A DNA stretch of 48,540 bases. Origin: Gammaproteobacteria bacterium. GTDB taxonomy: Bacteria; Pseudomonadota; Gammaproteobacteria; Pseudomonadales; Pseudomonadaceae. The DNA lies in assembly GCA_018816095.1 (NCBI GenBank), contig JAHIWP010000052.1:1-48540 (forward strand), given 5' to 3'. Below the pieces are notes generated by a model, which searched no databases, had not been told where the DNA came from, and saw nothing but the letters and a program-made list of their open reading frames with translations. The translations under genes were made by a program, and so were the position numbers. Positions within the stretch are counted from its first letter, which is position 1; each line of letters begins with the position of its first letter. Below are positions 22,928 to 33,581 of the stretch, piece by piece.

Positions 22928-25900
22928 TCAGCGGTAGTGCAAAAAGACGTTGTCGCGGCCGAACTGGTCACGCAATGCTTGAATCAGACTGTCAGCCGGC
23001 TCGATTCGCCAGCCCTCGCCAAACTGCAATTGCGCCTTGGCATCGATGCCGCTGTAGTCGACTGTGATCGGACACGCGCCACGGTAGCGACCACACAACT
23101 CGGCCAACCAACGCAGGCGATCACCCTGCAAGGCGCTACTGGCGACTTTAATCCGCAAGCTGTCAGCCAAGCCAGTACGTGCCTCCTCCAGGCTCATCAC
23201 CCGCTTAGCGCGCAGCCGTAGGCCACCGGAGAAGTCGTCATTACTCACCTCCCCTTCAACCACCACCAAGGAATCGGTTTGCAGCAGCGCTTGTGCGGTG
23301 TTGAACGCCTCGGCAAACAACGAGGCTTCGATCCGCCCGGAGCGGTCATCGAGGGTGATGAAGCCCATTTTGTCGCCTTTTTTGTTCTTCATCACCCGCA
23401 GGTTAACCACCAGCCCGGCAATCGTCTGATCCCCTCGCGCAGGCTTAAGGTCGACGATGCGCTGACGGGCAAAACGCCGCACCTCACCTTCATATTCATC
23501 GATCGGGTGGCCAGTGAGGTACAGACCCAGGGTGTCTTTCTCGCCTTTAAGGCGCTCTTTCAGAGTTAGATCACGGGCCCGCAGATGATTGAGGTAGACA
23601 TCGGCCTCGGCATCAGCAAACACCCCGCCGAACAGGTCCATATGGCCACTGTCATGGCTACGCGCGGTTTGCTCGGCAGCCTGCACCGCCTCTTCCATCG
23701 CCGCCAGCAACACCGCACGGTTACGGTCGATGTTGGCTTTATAGGCTTTCAGCTCTTCATGGAAGTGCGGTCCCAGACGATCCAGCGCGCCGCTGCGAAT
23801 CAACGCTTCGAGGGTGCGTTTGTTGATGCGTTTAAGGTCAACCCGCGAGCAGAAGTCGAACAGGTCCTTGAACGGCCCGTCCTGACGCGCCTCGACAATG
23901 GCCTCCACTGGCCCTTCGCCGACGCCCTTGATCGCCCCGAGGCCGTAAACAATCCAGCCTTCGTTATTGACCGTGAACTTGTACTCAGAGATGTTCACAT
24001 CCGGCGCATCGAGGCGCAGCTTCATGCTGCGGCATTCCTCGATCAGGGTAACCACCTTGTCGGTGTTGTGCATATCCGCCGACAACACCGCCGCCATAAA
24101 GGCCGCTGAGTGGTGGGCCTTGAGCCAGGCCGTCTGATACGACAACAAGCCATAAGCGGCCGAGTGCGACTTGTTAAAGCCGTAACCGGCGAATTTTTCC
24201 ACCAGATCGAAGATGTTGCCCGCCAGGTTCGCGTCGATACCGTTATTGGCGCAACCCTCGATAAAGCCGCCGCGCTGTTTGGCCATCTCCTCAGGTTTTT
24301 TCTTACCCATGGCGCGGCGCAGCATGTCCGCACCGCCGAGGGTGTACCCGGCCATCACCTGAGCAATCTGCATCACCTGCTCTTGATACAGAATGATGCC
24401 GTAAGTTGGCTTGAGCACGGGCTCCAGGCCCGCGTACTGGTAGTCCTGATGCGGATAGGAAATCGGCTCACGACCGTGCTTACGGTTGATAAAGTCGTCC
24501 ACCATGCCCGACTGCAGCGGCCCCGGACGGAACAGGGCCACCAGGGCGATCATGTCTTCCAGACAGTCCGGCTTGAGCTTTTTGATCAGTTCCTTCATGC
24601 CACGCGATTCAAGCTGGAACACCGCGGTGGTTTCAGCTTTCTGCAGCATGCTGAACGTCGGTTTGTCGTCCAGCGGGATAAAGTCGATATTCAGGTCAGG
24701 CAGGCCCTGCTTGGCCTGCTCGCGGTTGATGGTTTCCATCGCCCATTTGATGATGGTCAGAGTACGCAGGCCGAGGAAGTCGAACTTCACCAGGCCGGCA
24801 GATTCCACGTCATCTTTATCGAACTGGGTGACCAGGCCACCGCCTTCGTCATCGCAGGCAATCGGCGAGAAGTCAGTCAGCTTGGTCGGCGCGATTACCA
24901 CACCACCCGCGTGCTTACCGGTACCGCGACAAATACCTTCGAGACGAAGCGACATCTCCCAGATCTCGCGGGCGTCCTCATCGACCTTGAGAAAGTCGCG
25001 CAGCGGCTCTTCCATCTCGTAGGCTTTTTCCAGAGTCATGCCGACTTCGAAGGGGATCATCTTCGACAGGCGATCTGCCAGGCCATAGGACTTACCCTGG
25101 GCCCGCGCCACGTCACGCACCACCGCCTTGGCCGCCATGGTGCCGAAGGTGATGATCTGGCTTACCGCGTTGCGACCGTATTTTTCGGCCACGTAGTCGA
25201 TCACCCGGTCACGACCGTCCATGCAAAAGTCGACGTCGAAGTCGGGCATGGAGACCCGTTCCGGGTTGAGAAAACGTTCGAACAGCAGGTCATAGGCCAG
25301 CGGGTCAAGGTCGGTGATCTTCTGCACATAGGCCACCAGCGAACCGGCACCCGACCCACGGCCAGGACCGACCGGCACGCCGTTATTCTTCGCCCACTTG
25401 ATGAAGTCCATTACGATCAGGAAGTAACCGGGGAAGCCCATCTGGATGATGATATCCAGCTCGAAATTCAACCGTTCAATGTAAACCTGGCGCTTTTCTT
25501 CATAGTTCGGTGTGGTGTCTTTCGGCCACAGCACCGCCAGGCGTTCCTCAAGCCCCTCGAAGGAAACCTGACGGAAGTACTCGTCCATGGTCAACCCAGC
25601 CGGTACGGGGAAGTCCGGCAGGAAGTACTTGCCCAGCTGAACCTCGATATTGCAGCGCTTGGCAATCTCGATGGTGTTTTCCAGCGCTTCCGGCAAATCA
25701 CTGAACAGCGCAGCCATTTCCTCCGGGCTCTTCAGGTACTGCTGGTCGGAATAGGTGCGCAGCCGGCGTGGGTCGTCCAGGCTGCGGCCCTCGCCAATAC
25801 ACACGCGAGTCTCGTGGGCGGCAAAATCATCTTCTTTGATAAAGCGCACATCATTGGTCGCCACCAGCGGCGCACCGAGCTTGTCGGCCAGCGCCACCGC

Positions 25901-26449
25901 CGCATGCACGTGCTCTTCATCGTTGACCCGGTTGGTGCGCTGCACTTCGAGATAGAAGCGCTCAGGAAATACCGCCATCCACTCCTGCAGCAAGGCCTCG
26001 GCGGTGGCCTGCTCGCCATCCAGCAGGGCATGACCAACCTCGCCTTCCTTGGCGCCGGACAACGCAATCAGCCCCTCGGCGGCGGCCTTGACCCAGTCGC
26101 GCTGAATGATCACCAGATCATTACTCTGCCCTTCACTCCAGCCCCGCGAGACCAGTTCGGTGAGGTTGCGATAACCCTTGGCGTTCATCGCCAACAGGGT
26201 CATGCGGCTCAGCGGGCCGTCTTCCTCGGCGCTGGCCAGCCAGATGTCAGCGCCGCAGATCGGCTTGATGCCGCCGCCCATGGCCGCCTTATAGAACTTC
26301 ACCAACGAGCACATATTGCTCATGTCGGTCACTGCTACGGCCGGCATGCCGGCAGCCGCCACCGACTTGATCAGTGGCTTGACCCGCACCAAGCCATCGA
26401 CCAGGGAAAACTCGGTATGCAAACGCAGGTGGACGAACGAGGCGGTCAT
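22928..26449 (-). CDS. dnaE: DNA polymerase III subunit alpha
   Basis: The 1173-residue replicative polymerase has an N-terminal PHP domain (FVHLRLHTEFSLVDGL; several metal-binding positions visible), the C-family palm with catalytic aspartates in PDFDVDF near 400 and KFDFLGL near 555, fingers, tandem helix-hairpin-helix, OB fold and C-terminal tau-binding region. The length equals that of P. aeruginosa DnaE. The ATG at 26449 follows a short leader that begins inside a terminator hairpin. Expected to work with the beta clamp and the epsilon proofreader, which are not in this window. Confidence 0.98.
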   Translation of the reverse strand: MTASFVHLRLHTEFSLVDGLVRVKPLIKSVAAAGMPAVAVTDMSNMCSLVKFYKAAMGGGIKPICGADIWLASAEEDGPLSRMTLLAMNAKGYRNLTELVSRGWSEGQSNDLVIIQRDWVKAAAEGLIALSGAKEGEVGHALLDGEQATAEALLQEWMAVFPERFYLEVQRTNRVNDEEHVHAAVALADKLGAPLVATNDVRFIKEDDFAAHETRVCIGEGRSLDDPRRLRTYSDQQYLKSPEEMAALFSDLPEALENTIEIAKRCNIEVQLGKYFLPDFPVPAGLTMDEYFRQVSFEGLEERLAVLWPKDTTPNYEEKRQVYIERLNFELDIIIQMGFPGYFLIVMDFIKWAKNNGVPVGPGRGSGAGSLVAYVQKITDLDPLAYDLLFERFLNPERVSMPDFDVDFCMDGRDRVIDYVAEKYGRNAVSQIITFGTMAAKAVVRDVARAQGKSYGLADRLSKMIPFEVGMTLEKAYEMEEPLRDFLKVDEDAREIWEMSLRLEGICRGTGKHAGGVVIAPTKLTDFSPIACDDEGGGLVTQFDKDDVESAGLVKFDFLGLRTLTIIKWAMETINREQAKQGLPDLNIDFIPLDDKPTFSMLQKAETTAVFQLESRGMKELIKKLKPDCLEDMIALVALFRPGPLQSGMVDDFINRKHGREPISYPHQDYQYAGLEPVLKPTYGIILYQEQVMQIAQVMAGYTLGGADMLRRAMGKKKPEEMAKQRGGFIEGCANNGIDANLAGNIFDLVEKFAGYGFNKSHSAAYGLLSYQTAWLKAHHSAAFMAAVLSADMHNTDKVVTLIEECRSMKLRLDAPDVNISEYKFTVNNEGWIVYGLGAIKGVGEGPVEAIVEARQDGPFKDLFDFCSRVDLKRINKRTLEALIRSGALDRLGPHFHEELKAYKANIDRNRAVLLAAMEEAVQAAEQTARSHDSGHMDLFGGVFADAEADVYLNHLRARDLTLKERLKGEKDTLGLYLTGHPIDEYEGEVRRFARQRIVDLKPARGDQTIAGLVVNLRVMKNKKGDKMGFITLDDRSGRIEASLFAEAFNTAQALLQTDSLVVVEGEVSNDDFSGGLRLRAKRVMSLEEARTGLADSLRIKVASSALQGDRLRWLAELCGRYRGACPITVDYSGIDAKAQLQFGEGWRIEPADSLIQALRDQFGRDNVFLHYR

Positions 26450-26460
26450 GGCAGTCCTAT

Positions 26461-26501
26461 ACAAAACACAAAAACGACAAGGCCCGGATTGTACCGGGCC
26501 T
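26461..26501 (-). terminator. Hairpin and T-rich tract between rnhB and dnaE
   Basis: AGGCCCGG-N6-CCGGGCCT is a perfect 8-bp stem; on the minus strand it is followed by TTGTCGTTTTTG. The minus-strand loop contains TACAAT, which could also be a -10 box for dnaE. Likely the end of the lpx-rnhB transcript. Confidence 0.65.
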
Positions 26502-26540
26502 AGGTGCAAACAGCAGCAAGCAGCATGGGTTAAGGCCAGC

Positions 26541-27137
26541 CTAGCTATCAAACAACGCCTTTACCGGGCCGAACGAGCGGCGATGGATCGGTGTTGGCCC
26601 CAGGCGACGTAACGCCTCAAGGTGCACCGGCGTGGGATAGCCCTTGTGCCCAGCAATCCCGTAGCCCGGGTATTGCTGATCAAGCTGCTGCATCTCGCGG
26701 TCACGGCTGACCTTGGCCAAGATCGAGGCGGCGGCAATGGCCGGCACCTGGCTATCACCTTTAACCACCGCAGCACTGGGTACTTGGAGCACGGGGCAGC
26801 GGTTACCGTCGATCAGCGCCAGTTTGGGCGTAACACTCAAGCCCTCGACCGCGCGCTGCATAGCCAGCATGGTGGCCTGCAAAATGTTCAGCTGATCGAT
26901 CTCTTCCACTTCCGCCCGGGCAATGCACCAGGCCAGGGCTTTCTCACGGATTTCATCGAAGAGTTTTTCCCGACGCGCCTCAGTTAGCTTCTTCGAGTCG
27001 TTGAGGCAAAGAATAGGCCGCGCCGGATCGAGAATCACCGCCGCGGTTACCACTGCGCCACAAAGCGGGCCACGGCCCACTTCATCGACCCCAGCGACCA
27101 GTTCTTGCACCAGGGTAAAATCCAGTCCCAATTGCAT
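26541..27137 (-). CDS. rnhB: Ribonuclease HII
   Basis: This 198-residue enzyme cuts RNA in RNA-DNA hybrids and starts removal of single ribonucleotides from DNA. The type 2 motif [13 protein letters not shown] (about 15-27) carries the Asp and Glu; further acidic residues appear in LNDSKKL and LIDGNRCP. The start shares one base with the lpxB stop (TGATG), so rnhB is translated with the lipid A operon. In P. aeruginosa a transporter gene lies between rnhB and dnaE; here it is absent. Confidence 0.96.
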   Translation of the reverse strand: MQLGLDFTLVQELVAGVDEVGRGPLCGAVVTAAVILDPARPILCLNDSKKLTEARREKLFDEIREKALAWCIARAEVEEIDQLNILQATMLAMQRAVEGLSVTPKLALIDGNRCPVLQVPSAAVVKGDSQVPAIAAASILAKVSRDREMQQLDQQYPGYGIAGHKGYPTPVHLEALRRLGPTPIHRRSFGPVKALFDS

Positions 27138-28270
27138 CAGCCGCGGCCTGTCAGCTGCAGGACAGCCTGGGCAGCCTGGAGCGAAGCATCACGGCGCAGC
27201 GCGCGATGAATCACATCAAAGCCTTCAGTCTGTACTTCGCCGCCGTCCAGCAGCGGAGCAAGCAATTGCGCCAGCGCCTCAGGTGTCGCCGCATCCTGAA
27301 TCAATTCAGGCACCAACAAACGCTCAGCCAACAAATTCGGCAGCGAGATGTAAGCACTGCTCACCAGGCGTTTGAGGATGCGATAGGTCATCGGCGCGAC
27401 CTTGTAGGCCACCACCATGGGACGCTTGTACAGCAGCGCCTCAAGGGTCGCCGTACCGGAAGCAATTAACACCGCATCGCAAGCAGCCAGCGCCTCATGG
27501 GAGCGACCGTTGAGCAGCGTCAGCGGCAGATCACGGCCGACCAGCATGTGCTCAATCTGTGCACGGCGCTCCGGGCTGGAACAGGGCAAAACAAACTGAA
27601 TACCGGGGCGCAAGGTACGTAAACGTACCGCCGCATCAAGGAACAGACCGCCCAGGCGCGACACTTCACCGCCACGACTGCCCGGCATCAAGGCGACCAC
27701 CGGCTGATCACTGGCCAGGTTCAGCGCCTCACGTGCCGCCGCACGGTCCGCCTGCTGCGGAATGGTATCGGCCAACGGATGACCAACAAACCGTACTGGC
27801 ACCTGATGGTCTTGGTAGAACTGCGCCTCGAATGGAAACAGGGTCAGCATCAGGTCGCAGGCTTTACGAATTTTCAGCACGCGCTTCTGCCGCCAGGCCC
27901 ACACGGATGGGCTGACGTAATGTACGGTCTTGATTCCGGCCTGACGCAGCTTGAGTTCAAGCGTCAGGTTGAAATCCGGCGCATCAATGCCGATACACAC
28001 ATCCGGCTTGGCCGCGATCAAGGTATTGATCAGGCGTTTGCGCCGCGACAGCAATTCGGGAAGACGGCCCAGCACCTCGACCAACCCCATCACCGACAAG
28101 CGCTCCATCGGGAAATAAGAGTTCAGTCCCTGGACCTGCATCAGCGGCCCACCGACACCGATAAATTCGATTGCAGGGTACTGGGCTTTTAGCGCCTGCA
28201 TCAGCCCGGCACCAAGAATATCGCCAGACGCCTCGCCGGCGACCAGCGCGACACGCATCAGGTCAGTCAT
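27137..28270 (-). CDS. lpxB: Lipid-A-disaccharide synthase
   Basis: This 377-residue GT-B glycosyltransferase joins lipid X to UDP-diacylglucosamine at the membrane. Motifs: VAGEASGD near 9-16, [29 protein letters not shown] and [11 protein letters not shown]. It starts 3 bp after lpxA and overlaps rnhB by one base. Start [13 protein letters not shown] fits; a Met four codons in is an alternative. Confidence 0.97.
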   Translation of the reverse strand: MTDLMRVALVAGEASGDILGAGLMQALKAQYPAIEFIGVGGPLMQVQGLNSYFPMERLSVMGLVEVLGRLPELLSRRKRLINTLIAAKPDVCIGIDAPDFNLTLELKLRQAGIKTVHYVSPSVWAWRQKRVLKIRKACDLMLTLFPFEAQFYQDHQVPVRFVGHPLADTIPQQADRAAAREALNLASDQPVVALMPGSRGGEVSRLGGLFLDAAVRLRTLRPGIQFVLPCSSPERRAQIEHMLVGRDLPLTLLNGRSHEALAACDAVLIASGTATLEALLYKRPMVVAYKVAPMTYRILKRLVSSAYISLPNLLAERLLVPELIQDAATPEALAQLLAPLLDGGEVQTEGFDVIHRALRRDASLQAAQAVLQLTGRG

Positions 28271-28273
28271 AAA

Positions 28274-29050
28274 TTATCGGGTAATGCCGCGGCTCGAGGC
28301 CAGAATGGAGTCGCGGAAAATCGCGACCTCGGGGAATGCGCTTGCCGACTCGGCCAGCTCGCTCATCGCCTGGTCAACCGTGAGCCCCTGGCGATAGACA
28401 ATTTTGTAGGCGCGACGCAGAGCTGCAATAGCCTCAGGGCTAAAACCACGACGACGCATGCCTTCGAAGTTCATGCTGCGCGCTTCGGCCGGATTGCCGA
28501 ACACGGTGACAAACGCCGGCACATCCTTGCCAATCGCCGTGCCCATGCCGGAAAAGCTGTGCGCACCGATGCGGCAGAACTGATGCACCAGGGTGTAGCC
28601 AGACAGAATCGCCCAGTCATCGACCCATACATGCCCGGCCAACGCGGTGTTGTTGACCAAGATGCAATGGTTGCCGATCACGCTGTCATGGCCAATGTGG
28701 GCATAAGCCATGATCAGGTTGTGGTCGCCAAGGGTGGTTTCGCTGCGATCCTGCACGGTGCCGCGATGGATGGTGACACCCTCACGAATCACGTTGTGAT
28801 CGCCAATGACCAGACGAGTTGCCTCTCCCTGGTACTTGAGATCGGGAGTGTCTTCACCCACAGAGGAGAACTGGTAGATGCGGTTATGTTTACCGATCCG
28901 CGTCGGCCCCTTGAGGATCACATGGGGGCCGATCACTGTACCCTCGCCAATTTCTACATCGGCCCCGACTATCGACCAAGGGCCGACGACTACGTCGTCA
29001 GCCAGCTTGGCGCTGGGATCGATGATGGCGCGAGGGTCAATCAAACTCAT
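28274..29050 (-). CDS. lpxA: UDP-N-acetylglucosamine O-acyltransferase
   Basis: This 258-residue left-handed beta-helix trimer catalyses the first step of lipid A synthesis: transfer of a hydroxyacyl chain from acyl carrier protein to UDP-GlcNAc. Hexapeptide repeats run from about 10 to 190; the catalytic His is in [10 protein letters not shown] near 121; the alpha-helical C-terminus follows [10 protein letters not shown]. The ATG overlaps the fabZ stop (ATGA). In Pseudomonas LpxA prefers a 10-carbon chain; I did not work out the ruler residue. Confidence 0.97.
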   Translation of the reverse strand: MSLIDPRAIIDPSAKLADDVVVGPWSIVGADVEIGEGTVIGPHVILKGPTRIGKHNRIYQFSSVGEDTPDLKYQGEATRLVIGDHNVIREGVTIHRGTVQDRSETTLGDHNLIMAYAHIGHDSVIGNHCILVNNTALAGHVWVDDWAILSGYTLVHQFCRIGAHSFSGMGTAIGKDVPAFVTVFGNPAEARSMNFEGMRRRGFSPEAIAALRRAYKIVYRQGLTVDQAMSELAESASAFPEVAIFRDSILASSRGITR

Positions 29051-29487
29051 AGTTTGCGTTCCGCACAGATGATTTCTGCCGAGCAGACTTCCTTGCCGTC
29101 GACACTGGCCTTGCACTCAAACTTCCAGATACTGCGCTTACTGCTCAGGTAGCGAGCCTCAAGGATAAGCTGATCACCCGGCACCACGGGCTGGCGAAAG
29201 CGTAGCTTGTCGGAGCCGACAAAGTAATACAGGGTGCCATCGGATGGCTTCAGATCCATCATCTTGAAGCCCAGAATACCGGCCGCTTGGGCCATGGCTT
29301 CGATGATCAACACGCCCGGCATAATCGGGTGCTCAGGAAAATGCCCGTTGAAGAACGGCTCATTGATGCTGACATTCTTGTAGGCGCGAATTCGCTTGCC
29401 TTCAATATCCAGCTCAGCCACACGGTCCACCAAAAGGAACGGATAGCGGTGCGGCAAGTATTCGCGAATCTGGTTGATGTCCATCAT
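29047..29487 (-). CDS. fabZ: 3-hydroxyacyl-ACP dehydratase FabZ
   Basis: This 146-residue hot-dog fold enzyme dehydrates hydroxyacyl-ACP in fatty acid elongation. The catalytic pair is His49 ([10 protein letters not shown]) and Glu63 ([10 protein letters not shown]). Placed between lpxD and lpxA as in most gammaproteobacteria, where it competes with LpxA and LpxD for hydroxyacyl-ACP. Overlaps lpxA by 4 nt and lies 48 bp after lpxD. Confidence 0.97.
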   Translation of the reverse strand: MMDINQIREYLPHRYPFLLVDRVAELDIEGKRIRAYKNVSINEPFFNGHFPEHPIMPGVLIIEAMAQAAGILGFKMMDLKPSDGTLYYFVGSDKLRFRQPVVPGDQLILEARYLSSKRSIWKFECKASVDGKEVCSAEIICAERKL

Positions 29488-29535
29488 GTGCAGAGAAGCC
29501 TGTAAGAGAAAAAAGAGAAGCCGGTAAATACCGGC

Positions 29536-30594
29536 TCAGGCATCAGATGAAGTGTCAGCGGCAGAGGTCACGGCGGCCAGCTGCTTTTCCAACTGTTGCA
29601 GGCGTCGCGCCATGTCATCCAACTGACGAATCCGTGCCGCGCTCTTGCGCCATTCAGCCGCTGGCTGCATGGCAGTACCCGACGAATAGGAGCCGGGTTC
29701 GGTGATTGAGCGGGTGACCATGGTCATACCGGTGACGAACACGTTGTCGCACACCTCAATATGCCCAACCATGCCGACACCGCCGGCGATCATGCAGTTC
29801 TTGCCGATTTTAGTGCTGCCAGAAATCCCCGCACAGCCCGCCATGGCAGTGTTATCACCAATCTGCACGTTGTGCGCGATCATGATCTGATTATCCAGCT
29901 TGACCCCATTACCAATCAGCGTGTCCGACAACGCGCCACGGTCTACGGTGGTGTTGGCACCGATCTCGACATCATCGCCAATGGTGACGCCAGCGATCTG
30001 CGCGATTTTCTGCCAAACGCCCTTCTCGTTAGCAAAGCCGAAGCCCTCGCCACCGATCACTGCGCCGGATTGAATCACCACACGTTTGCCGATCCGCACA
30101 TCGTGATACAGCGTGACGCGCGGGGCTAACCAGCCGCCCTCACCGATCACCGAGCGCGCGCCGATAACACAGTGCGCACCGACGGTTACGCCAGCGGCAA
30201 TCTGCGCGCCACTCTCGATCACCGCATAAGCACCAATGCTCGCACTGGCATTGACCTGCGCGTCCGCCGCTACCACAGCGCTCGGATGAACACCCGACAC
30301 AGCCCGCGGTTTGCGATCAAACAGATGAGAGAGTTCGGCATACGCCAGGTAGGGATTGGCCACAACCAGCGCATTACCGGCATAGCCTTCGGCGTCGGCC
30401 GCAGTTAACAGCACCGCACCTGCCTGACAGCCCGAGAGAAACTTACGGTATTGCGCATTGGCGAGAAAGCTCAGCTGCTCAGGGCCTGCCTCCTGCAAAG
30501 TGGCCAAACCGCTGATCGGCTGGTCTTCGGCGCCACGCAAGGTGGCACCTAAGCGCTCGGCCAACTGGCCAAGGGAATAAACCGGCATGCTCAT
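29536..30594 (-). CDS. lpxD: UDP-3-O-acylglucosamine N-acyltransferase
   Basis: This 352-residue enzyme adds the N-linked hydroxyacyl chain in lipid A synthesis. An N-terminal uridine-binding domain is followed by a left-handed beta-helix of hexapeptide repeats (about 100-300) with the catalytic His in [12 protein letters not shown]. The C-terminal helix ([12 protein letters not shown]) is coiled. It starts two bases after the skp stop. A second Met two codons in is possible. Confidence 0.97.
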   Translation of the reverse strand: MSMPVYSLGQLAERLGATLRGAEDQPISGLATLQEAGPEQLSFLANAQYRKFLSGCQAGAVLLTAADAEGYAGNALVVANPYLAYAELSHLFDRKPRAVSGVHPSAVVAADAQVNASASIGAYAVIESGAQIAAGVTVGAHCVIGARSVIGEGGWLAPRVTLYHDVRIGKRVVIQSGAVIGGEGFGFANEKGVWQKIAQIAGVTIGDDVEIGANTTVDRGALSDTLIGNGVKLDNQIMIAHNVQIGDNTAMAGCAGISGSTKIGKNCMIAGGVGMVGHIEVCDNVFVTGMTMVTRSITEPGSYSSGTAMQPAAEWRKSAARIRQLDDMARRLQQLEKQLAAVTSAADTSSDA

Positions 30595-30596
30595 GA

Positions 30597-31100
30597 TCAG
30601 CGCAGCTTGTTCATGCGCTCGATAACCTGACGGGTGATGTCGAACTGAGGTTTGACATCAATCACCGCACCACGCTCCAGCACCAGGTCGAAGTTACCGG
30701 TTTTGATGACTTCTTCGACGGCTTTATCCAGGTTCGGCTTAAGCTTTTTCAGCATCTCGCGATCAGCCACCGCTTTGGACTCATTCAATTCCTTGGACTG
30801 GAACTGGAAGTCACGGGCTTTTTGCTTGAATTCAAGTTCCAGCCGCTCGCGCTCTGCGGTCTGCATTTTTTCACCGTCTTTGACCAGACGATCCTGAATG
30901 CGCTTGGCATCGCTTTCCAGGGTTTTCAGCTTGTTCAGCTGTGGGCCGAATTTCTTCTCAGCATCCACCGCATAACGCTTGGCCGCATCAGACTCCAGCA
31001 AAGCCATCTGATAGTTCAATACCGCGACTTTCATCTCGGCAAACGCCGGAGTCGCCAGCAGGGCAACGCTTAACAAAACCAGCTGAGTCAACTTACGCAC
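30597..31100 (-). CDS. skp: Periplasmic chaperone Skp (OmpH)
   Basis: This 167-residue chaperone holds unfolded outer-membrane proteins on their way to BamA. A signal peptide ([20 protein letters not shown]) ends near residue 21. The body is highly charged and helical (about 45-125), matching the tentacles of Skp. The start is GTG at 31100, with GGAG 8 nt upstream; no ATG fits the signal peptide. It lies 43 bp after bamA. Confidence 0.94.
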   Translation of the reverse strand: MRKLTQLVLLSVALLATPAFAEMKVAVLNYQMALLESDAAKRYAVDAEKKFGPQLNKLKTLESDAKRIQDRLVKDGEKMQTAERERLELEFKQKARDFQFQSKELNESKAVADREMLKKLKPNLDKAVEEVIKTGNFDLVLERGAVIDVKPQFDITRQVIERMNKLR

Positions 31101-31143
31101 GGTGCAACTCCTGCAAAACTGTTGATATTCAATAATCTGACGC

Positions 31144-33492
31144 TTAGAACGTCTGACCGAGAGAGAACTGGAAAATCTGCGTATCGGCATCATCCGGCTT
31201 GATGATTGGCATGGCCAAACTAAAGCTCAACGGCCCCAGTGCGGTAATCCACGTCAGACCAACGCCCACCGAGCTGGCCAAGTTACCCGGATCAATGCTG
31301 CTGCAATCATCCTGGGAGCTGCCGCAATTGGTGTCAAACACGTTGCCCACGTCCCAGAACAGCGCGGTACGCAGGGAGCGCTGATCTTTCACGAACGGCA
31401 TTGGGAACAGCAATTCGGCGCCGCCTTGAATCAGCACATTACCGCCGAATGGCAGCGGATCTTGGTCCGGATCGAATGCTGTACCTGGGTTAGTACCTTT
31501 GCTCGGCGTGCTACGCGGCCCCAGGCTGCTGTCCTTGAAGCCACGCACGGAGTTGAAACCACCGGCGTAGTAGTTTTCATAAAACGGCAACTCGCTGGTC
31601 GAACCATAGCTTTCGCCATAACCCAACTGGCTATGCAGGCGCAGGGTATAGGTATCACTCAGCGGTTTGAAAATCTGCCCGCGGTAATCCACTTTGAAGA
31701 AGGACAGGTCGCTGCCCGGCACCGTCGTTTCAAACACCAAACTTTGTGAATGACCACGGTTAGCCAGCACGCCACGGTTCAGCGTCGACTCCGACCAGCC
31801 GACCGAAGCTTTAAGGTTCAGGTAGCTGTCACCTTCGGCTTCGATAAAGTCGAAAATTTCGTCAACGGTATAGATACCGGTGCCAATACTGTCGTTCTGT
31901 ACGGTTAAGCCATAGGTCAGACGCGAGGTGTCACTGATCGGATAACCAATACTGACGCCCGCACCGTAGCTGTCCACCGAGTAGCTGGACACATCGGTGT
32001 TCAGCTCGTCGTAATCCGTCTCACGGAAGAAGGCGTTGTAGCCCAGGCTAACGCCGTCTGGCGTCCAGTAAGGGTCCACAAAACCGAAGTTGTAGCTGCT
32101 CTGGTATTCGCTGCGGGTCAGGCCCACGCTGACCTTGTTACCGGTACCAAGGAAGTTGTTCTGGGTGATCGAACCACCCAGAATCAGGCCGGCGTTCTGG
32201 GCAAAACCGACGCTAGCGGTGATCGAGCCAGAGGCCTGCTCTTCAACGCTGTAGTTGACGTCAATCTGATCATCGGTGCCCGGCACTTGCGGGGTTTCGA
32301 CGTTAACTTCTTTGAAATAGCCCAAGCGTTCCAGACGGGTTTTCGATTGATCGATCAAATAGGTCGACGCCCAGCCGCCTTCCATCTGGCGCATTTCACG
32401 GCGCAACACATCATCTTCTGTCTTGGTGTTACCACGGAAGTTGATCCGGTTGACGTAGGCACGCTTGCCCGGGTCGACCACAAAGGTAATGGACACGGTG
32501 CCATCATCATGGGCTTCCGGCACACCATTGACGTTGGCGAAGGTATAGCCCTCGTTACCCAGACGACGGGTGATCAGTTCGGACGTGGTGGTCATCACTT
32601 TGCGCGAGAACACCTGGCCTTGCTGAACCAGCAACAAGGCGCGGACTTCTTCTTCCGGCACCTTCAATTCACCGCTGAGTTTGACCTCACCTACGGTGAA
32701 CTTCTCGCCTTCATCCACGTTGACCGTGACATAGACGTGCTTTTTGTCCGGGGTAATGGACACCTGAGTGGAGCTGATATCCATGTTGATATAGCCGCGA
32801 TCCAGATAATAGGAGCGCAGACGTTCCAAGTCGCCGGAGAGCTTTTCACGGGCGTACTTGTCGTCATTCTTGAAGAAGGACAGCCAGTTGGTGGTTTTCA
32901 ACTCAAACAGGCCGATCAGGTCTTCATCGGAGAAAACCGAGTTACCCACCACGTTGATGTGCTGAATGGCGGCAACTGAACCTTCGTTGATATTGATCTT
33001 CAGCGCCACGCGGTTACGCGGCTGCGGAATCACTTCGGCTTCGATTTCAGCAGAATAACGGCCCTGCGCCACATACTGACGCTGCAACTCATTACGCACG
33101 CCTTCGAGCGTGGCGCGCTGGAAAATCTCACCTTCAGCCAGGCCCGACTGATTCAAGCCTTTGAGCAAGTCTTCACTGCTGATGGCCTTGTTACCCTCGA
33201 TCTCGATGTCGGAAATCGACGGCCGCTCAACCACAGTAATGACCAGCACATCGCCATCACGGCCAAGCTGGATGTCCTGGAAGAAACCGGTTTTGAACAG
33301 TTCGCGAGTGGCTTCTACTAAGGCGCGGTCATCGGCTTGCGCGCCGACATTAAGCGGCAAGGCACCGAATACGCTACCCGCAGAGACGCGCTGCAAACCG
33401 GTGACCCGAATATCGGAGATGGTGAAGGACTCGGCGTGAACTTCGGTGATCATCAGTGCGGCAAGCACCGCAGGTAGCAGCAGACGTTTCAT
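31144..33492 (-). CDS. bamA: Outer-membrane protein assembly factor BamA
   Basis: The protein has 782 residues. It is the central Omp85 subunit of the BAM complex and inserts beta-barrels into the outer membrane. A signal peptide (MKRLLLPAVLAALMITEVHA) is followed by five POTRA repeats (about 22-420) and a 16-strand barrel containing the conserved VRGF motif (FNSVRGFKDSS) and ending in Phe. Two cysteines close together (CGSSQDDC) lie in a barrel loop. AAGGAC precedes the ATG at 33492. First gene of bamA-skp-lpxD-fabZ-lpxA-lpxB-rnhB. Confidence 0.98.
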   Translation of the reverse strand: MKRLLLPAVLAALMITEVHAESFTISDIRVTGLQRVSAGSVFGALPLNVGAQADDRALVEATRELFKTGFFQDIQLGRDGDVLVITVVERPSISDIEIEGNKAISSEDLLKGLNQSGLAEGEIFQRATLEGVRNELQRQYVAQGRYSAEIEAEVIPQPRNRVALKININEGSVAAIQHINVVGNSVFSDEDLIGLFELKTTNWLSFFKNDDKYAREKLSGDLERLRSYYLDRGYINMDISSTQVSITPDKKHVYVTVNVDEGEKFTVGEVKLSGELKVPEEEVRALLLVQQGQVFSRKVMTTTSELITRRLGNEGYTFANVNGVPEAHDDGTVSITFVVDPGKRAYVNRINFRGNTKTEDDVLRREMRQMEGGWASTYLIDQSKTRLERLGYFKEVNVETPQVPGTDDQIDVNYSVEEQASGSITASVGFAQNAGLILGGSITQNNFLGTGNKVSVGLTRSEYQSSYNFGFVDPYWTPDGVSLGYNAFFRETDYDELNTDVSSYSVDSYGAGVSIGYPISDTSRLTYGLTVQNDSIGTGIYTVDEIFDFIEAEGDSYLNLKASVGWSESTLNRGVLANRGHSQSLVFETTVPGSDLSFFKVDYRGQIFKPLSDTYTLRLHSQLGYGESYGSTSELPFYENYYAGGFNSVRGFKDSSLGPRSTPSKGTNPGTAFDPDQDPLPFGGNVLIQGGAELLFPMPFVKDQRSLRTALFWDVGNVFDTNCGSSQDDCSSIDPGNLASSVGVGLTWITALGPLSFSLAMPIIKPDDADTQIFQFSLGQTF

Positions 33493-33581
33493 GAAGTCCT
33501 TTCTTATATCAACTGACAATAAAAAATCTGCCGCTTAGGGCGACACTTTTTGTACATATCGAGAGCGTAATTCGGCGTTAG

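Noticed and set aside
24110-26503. A 797-codon open frame on the plus strand opposite dnaE
   Set aside because: It mirrors the codon pattern of a GC-rich, strongly conserved gene, has no ribosome site or recognisable domain, and dnaE is complete on the other strand.
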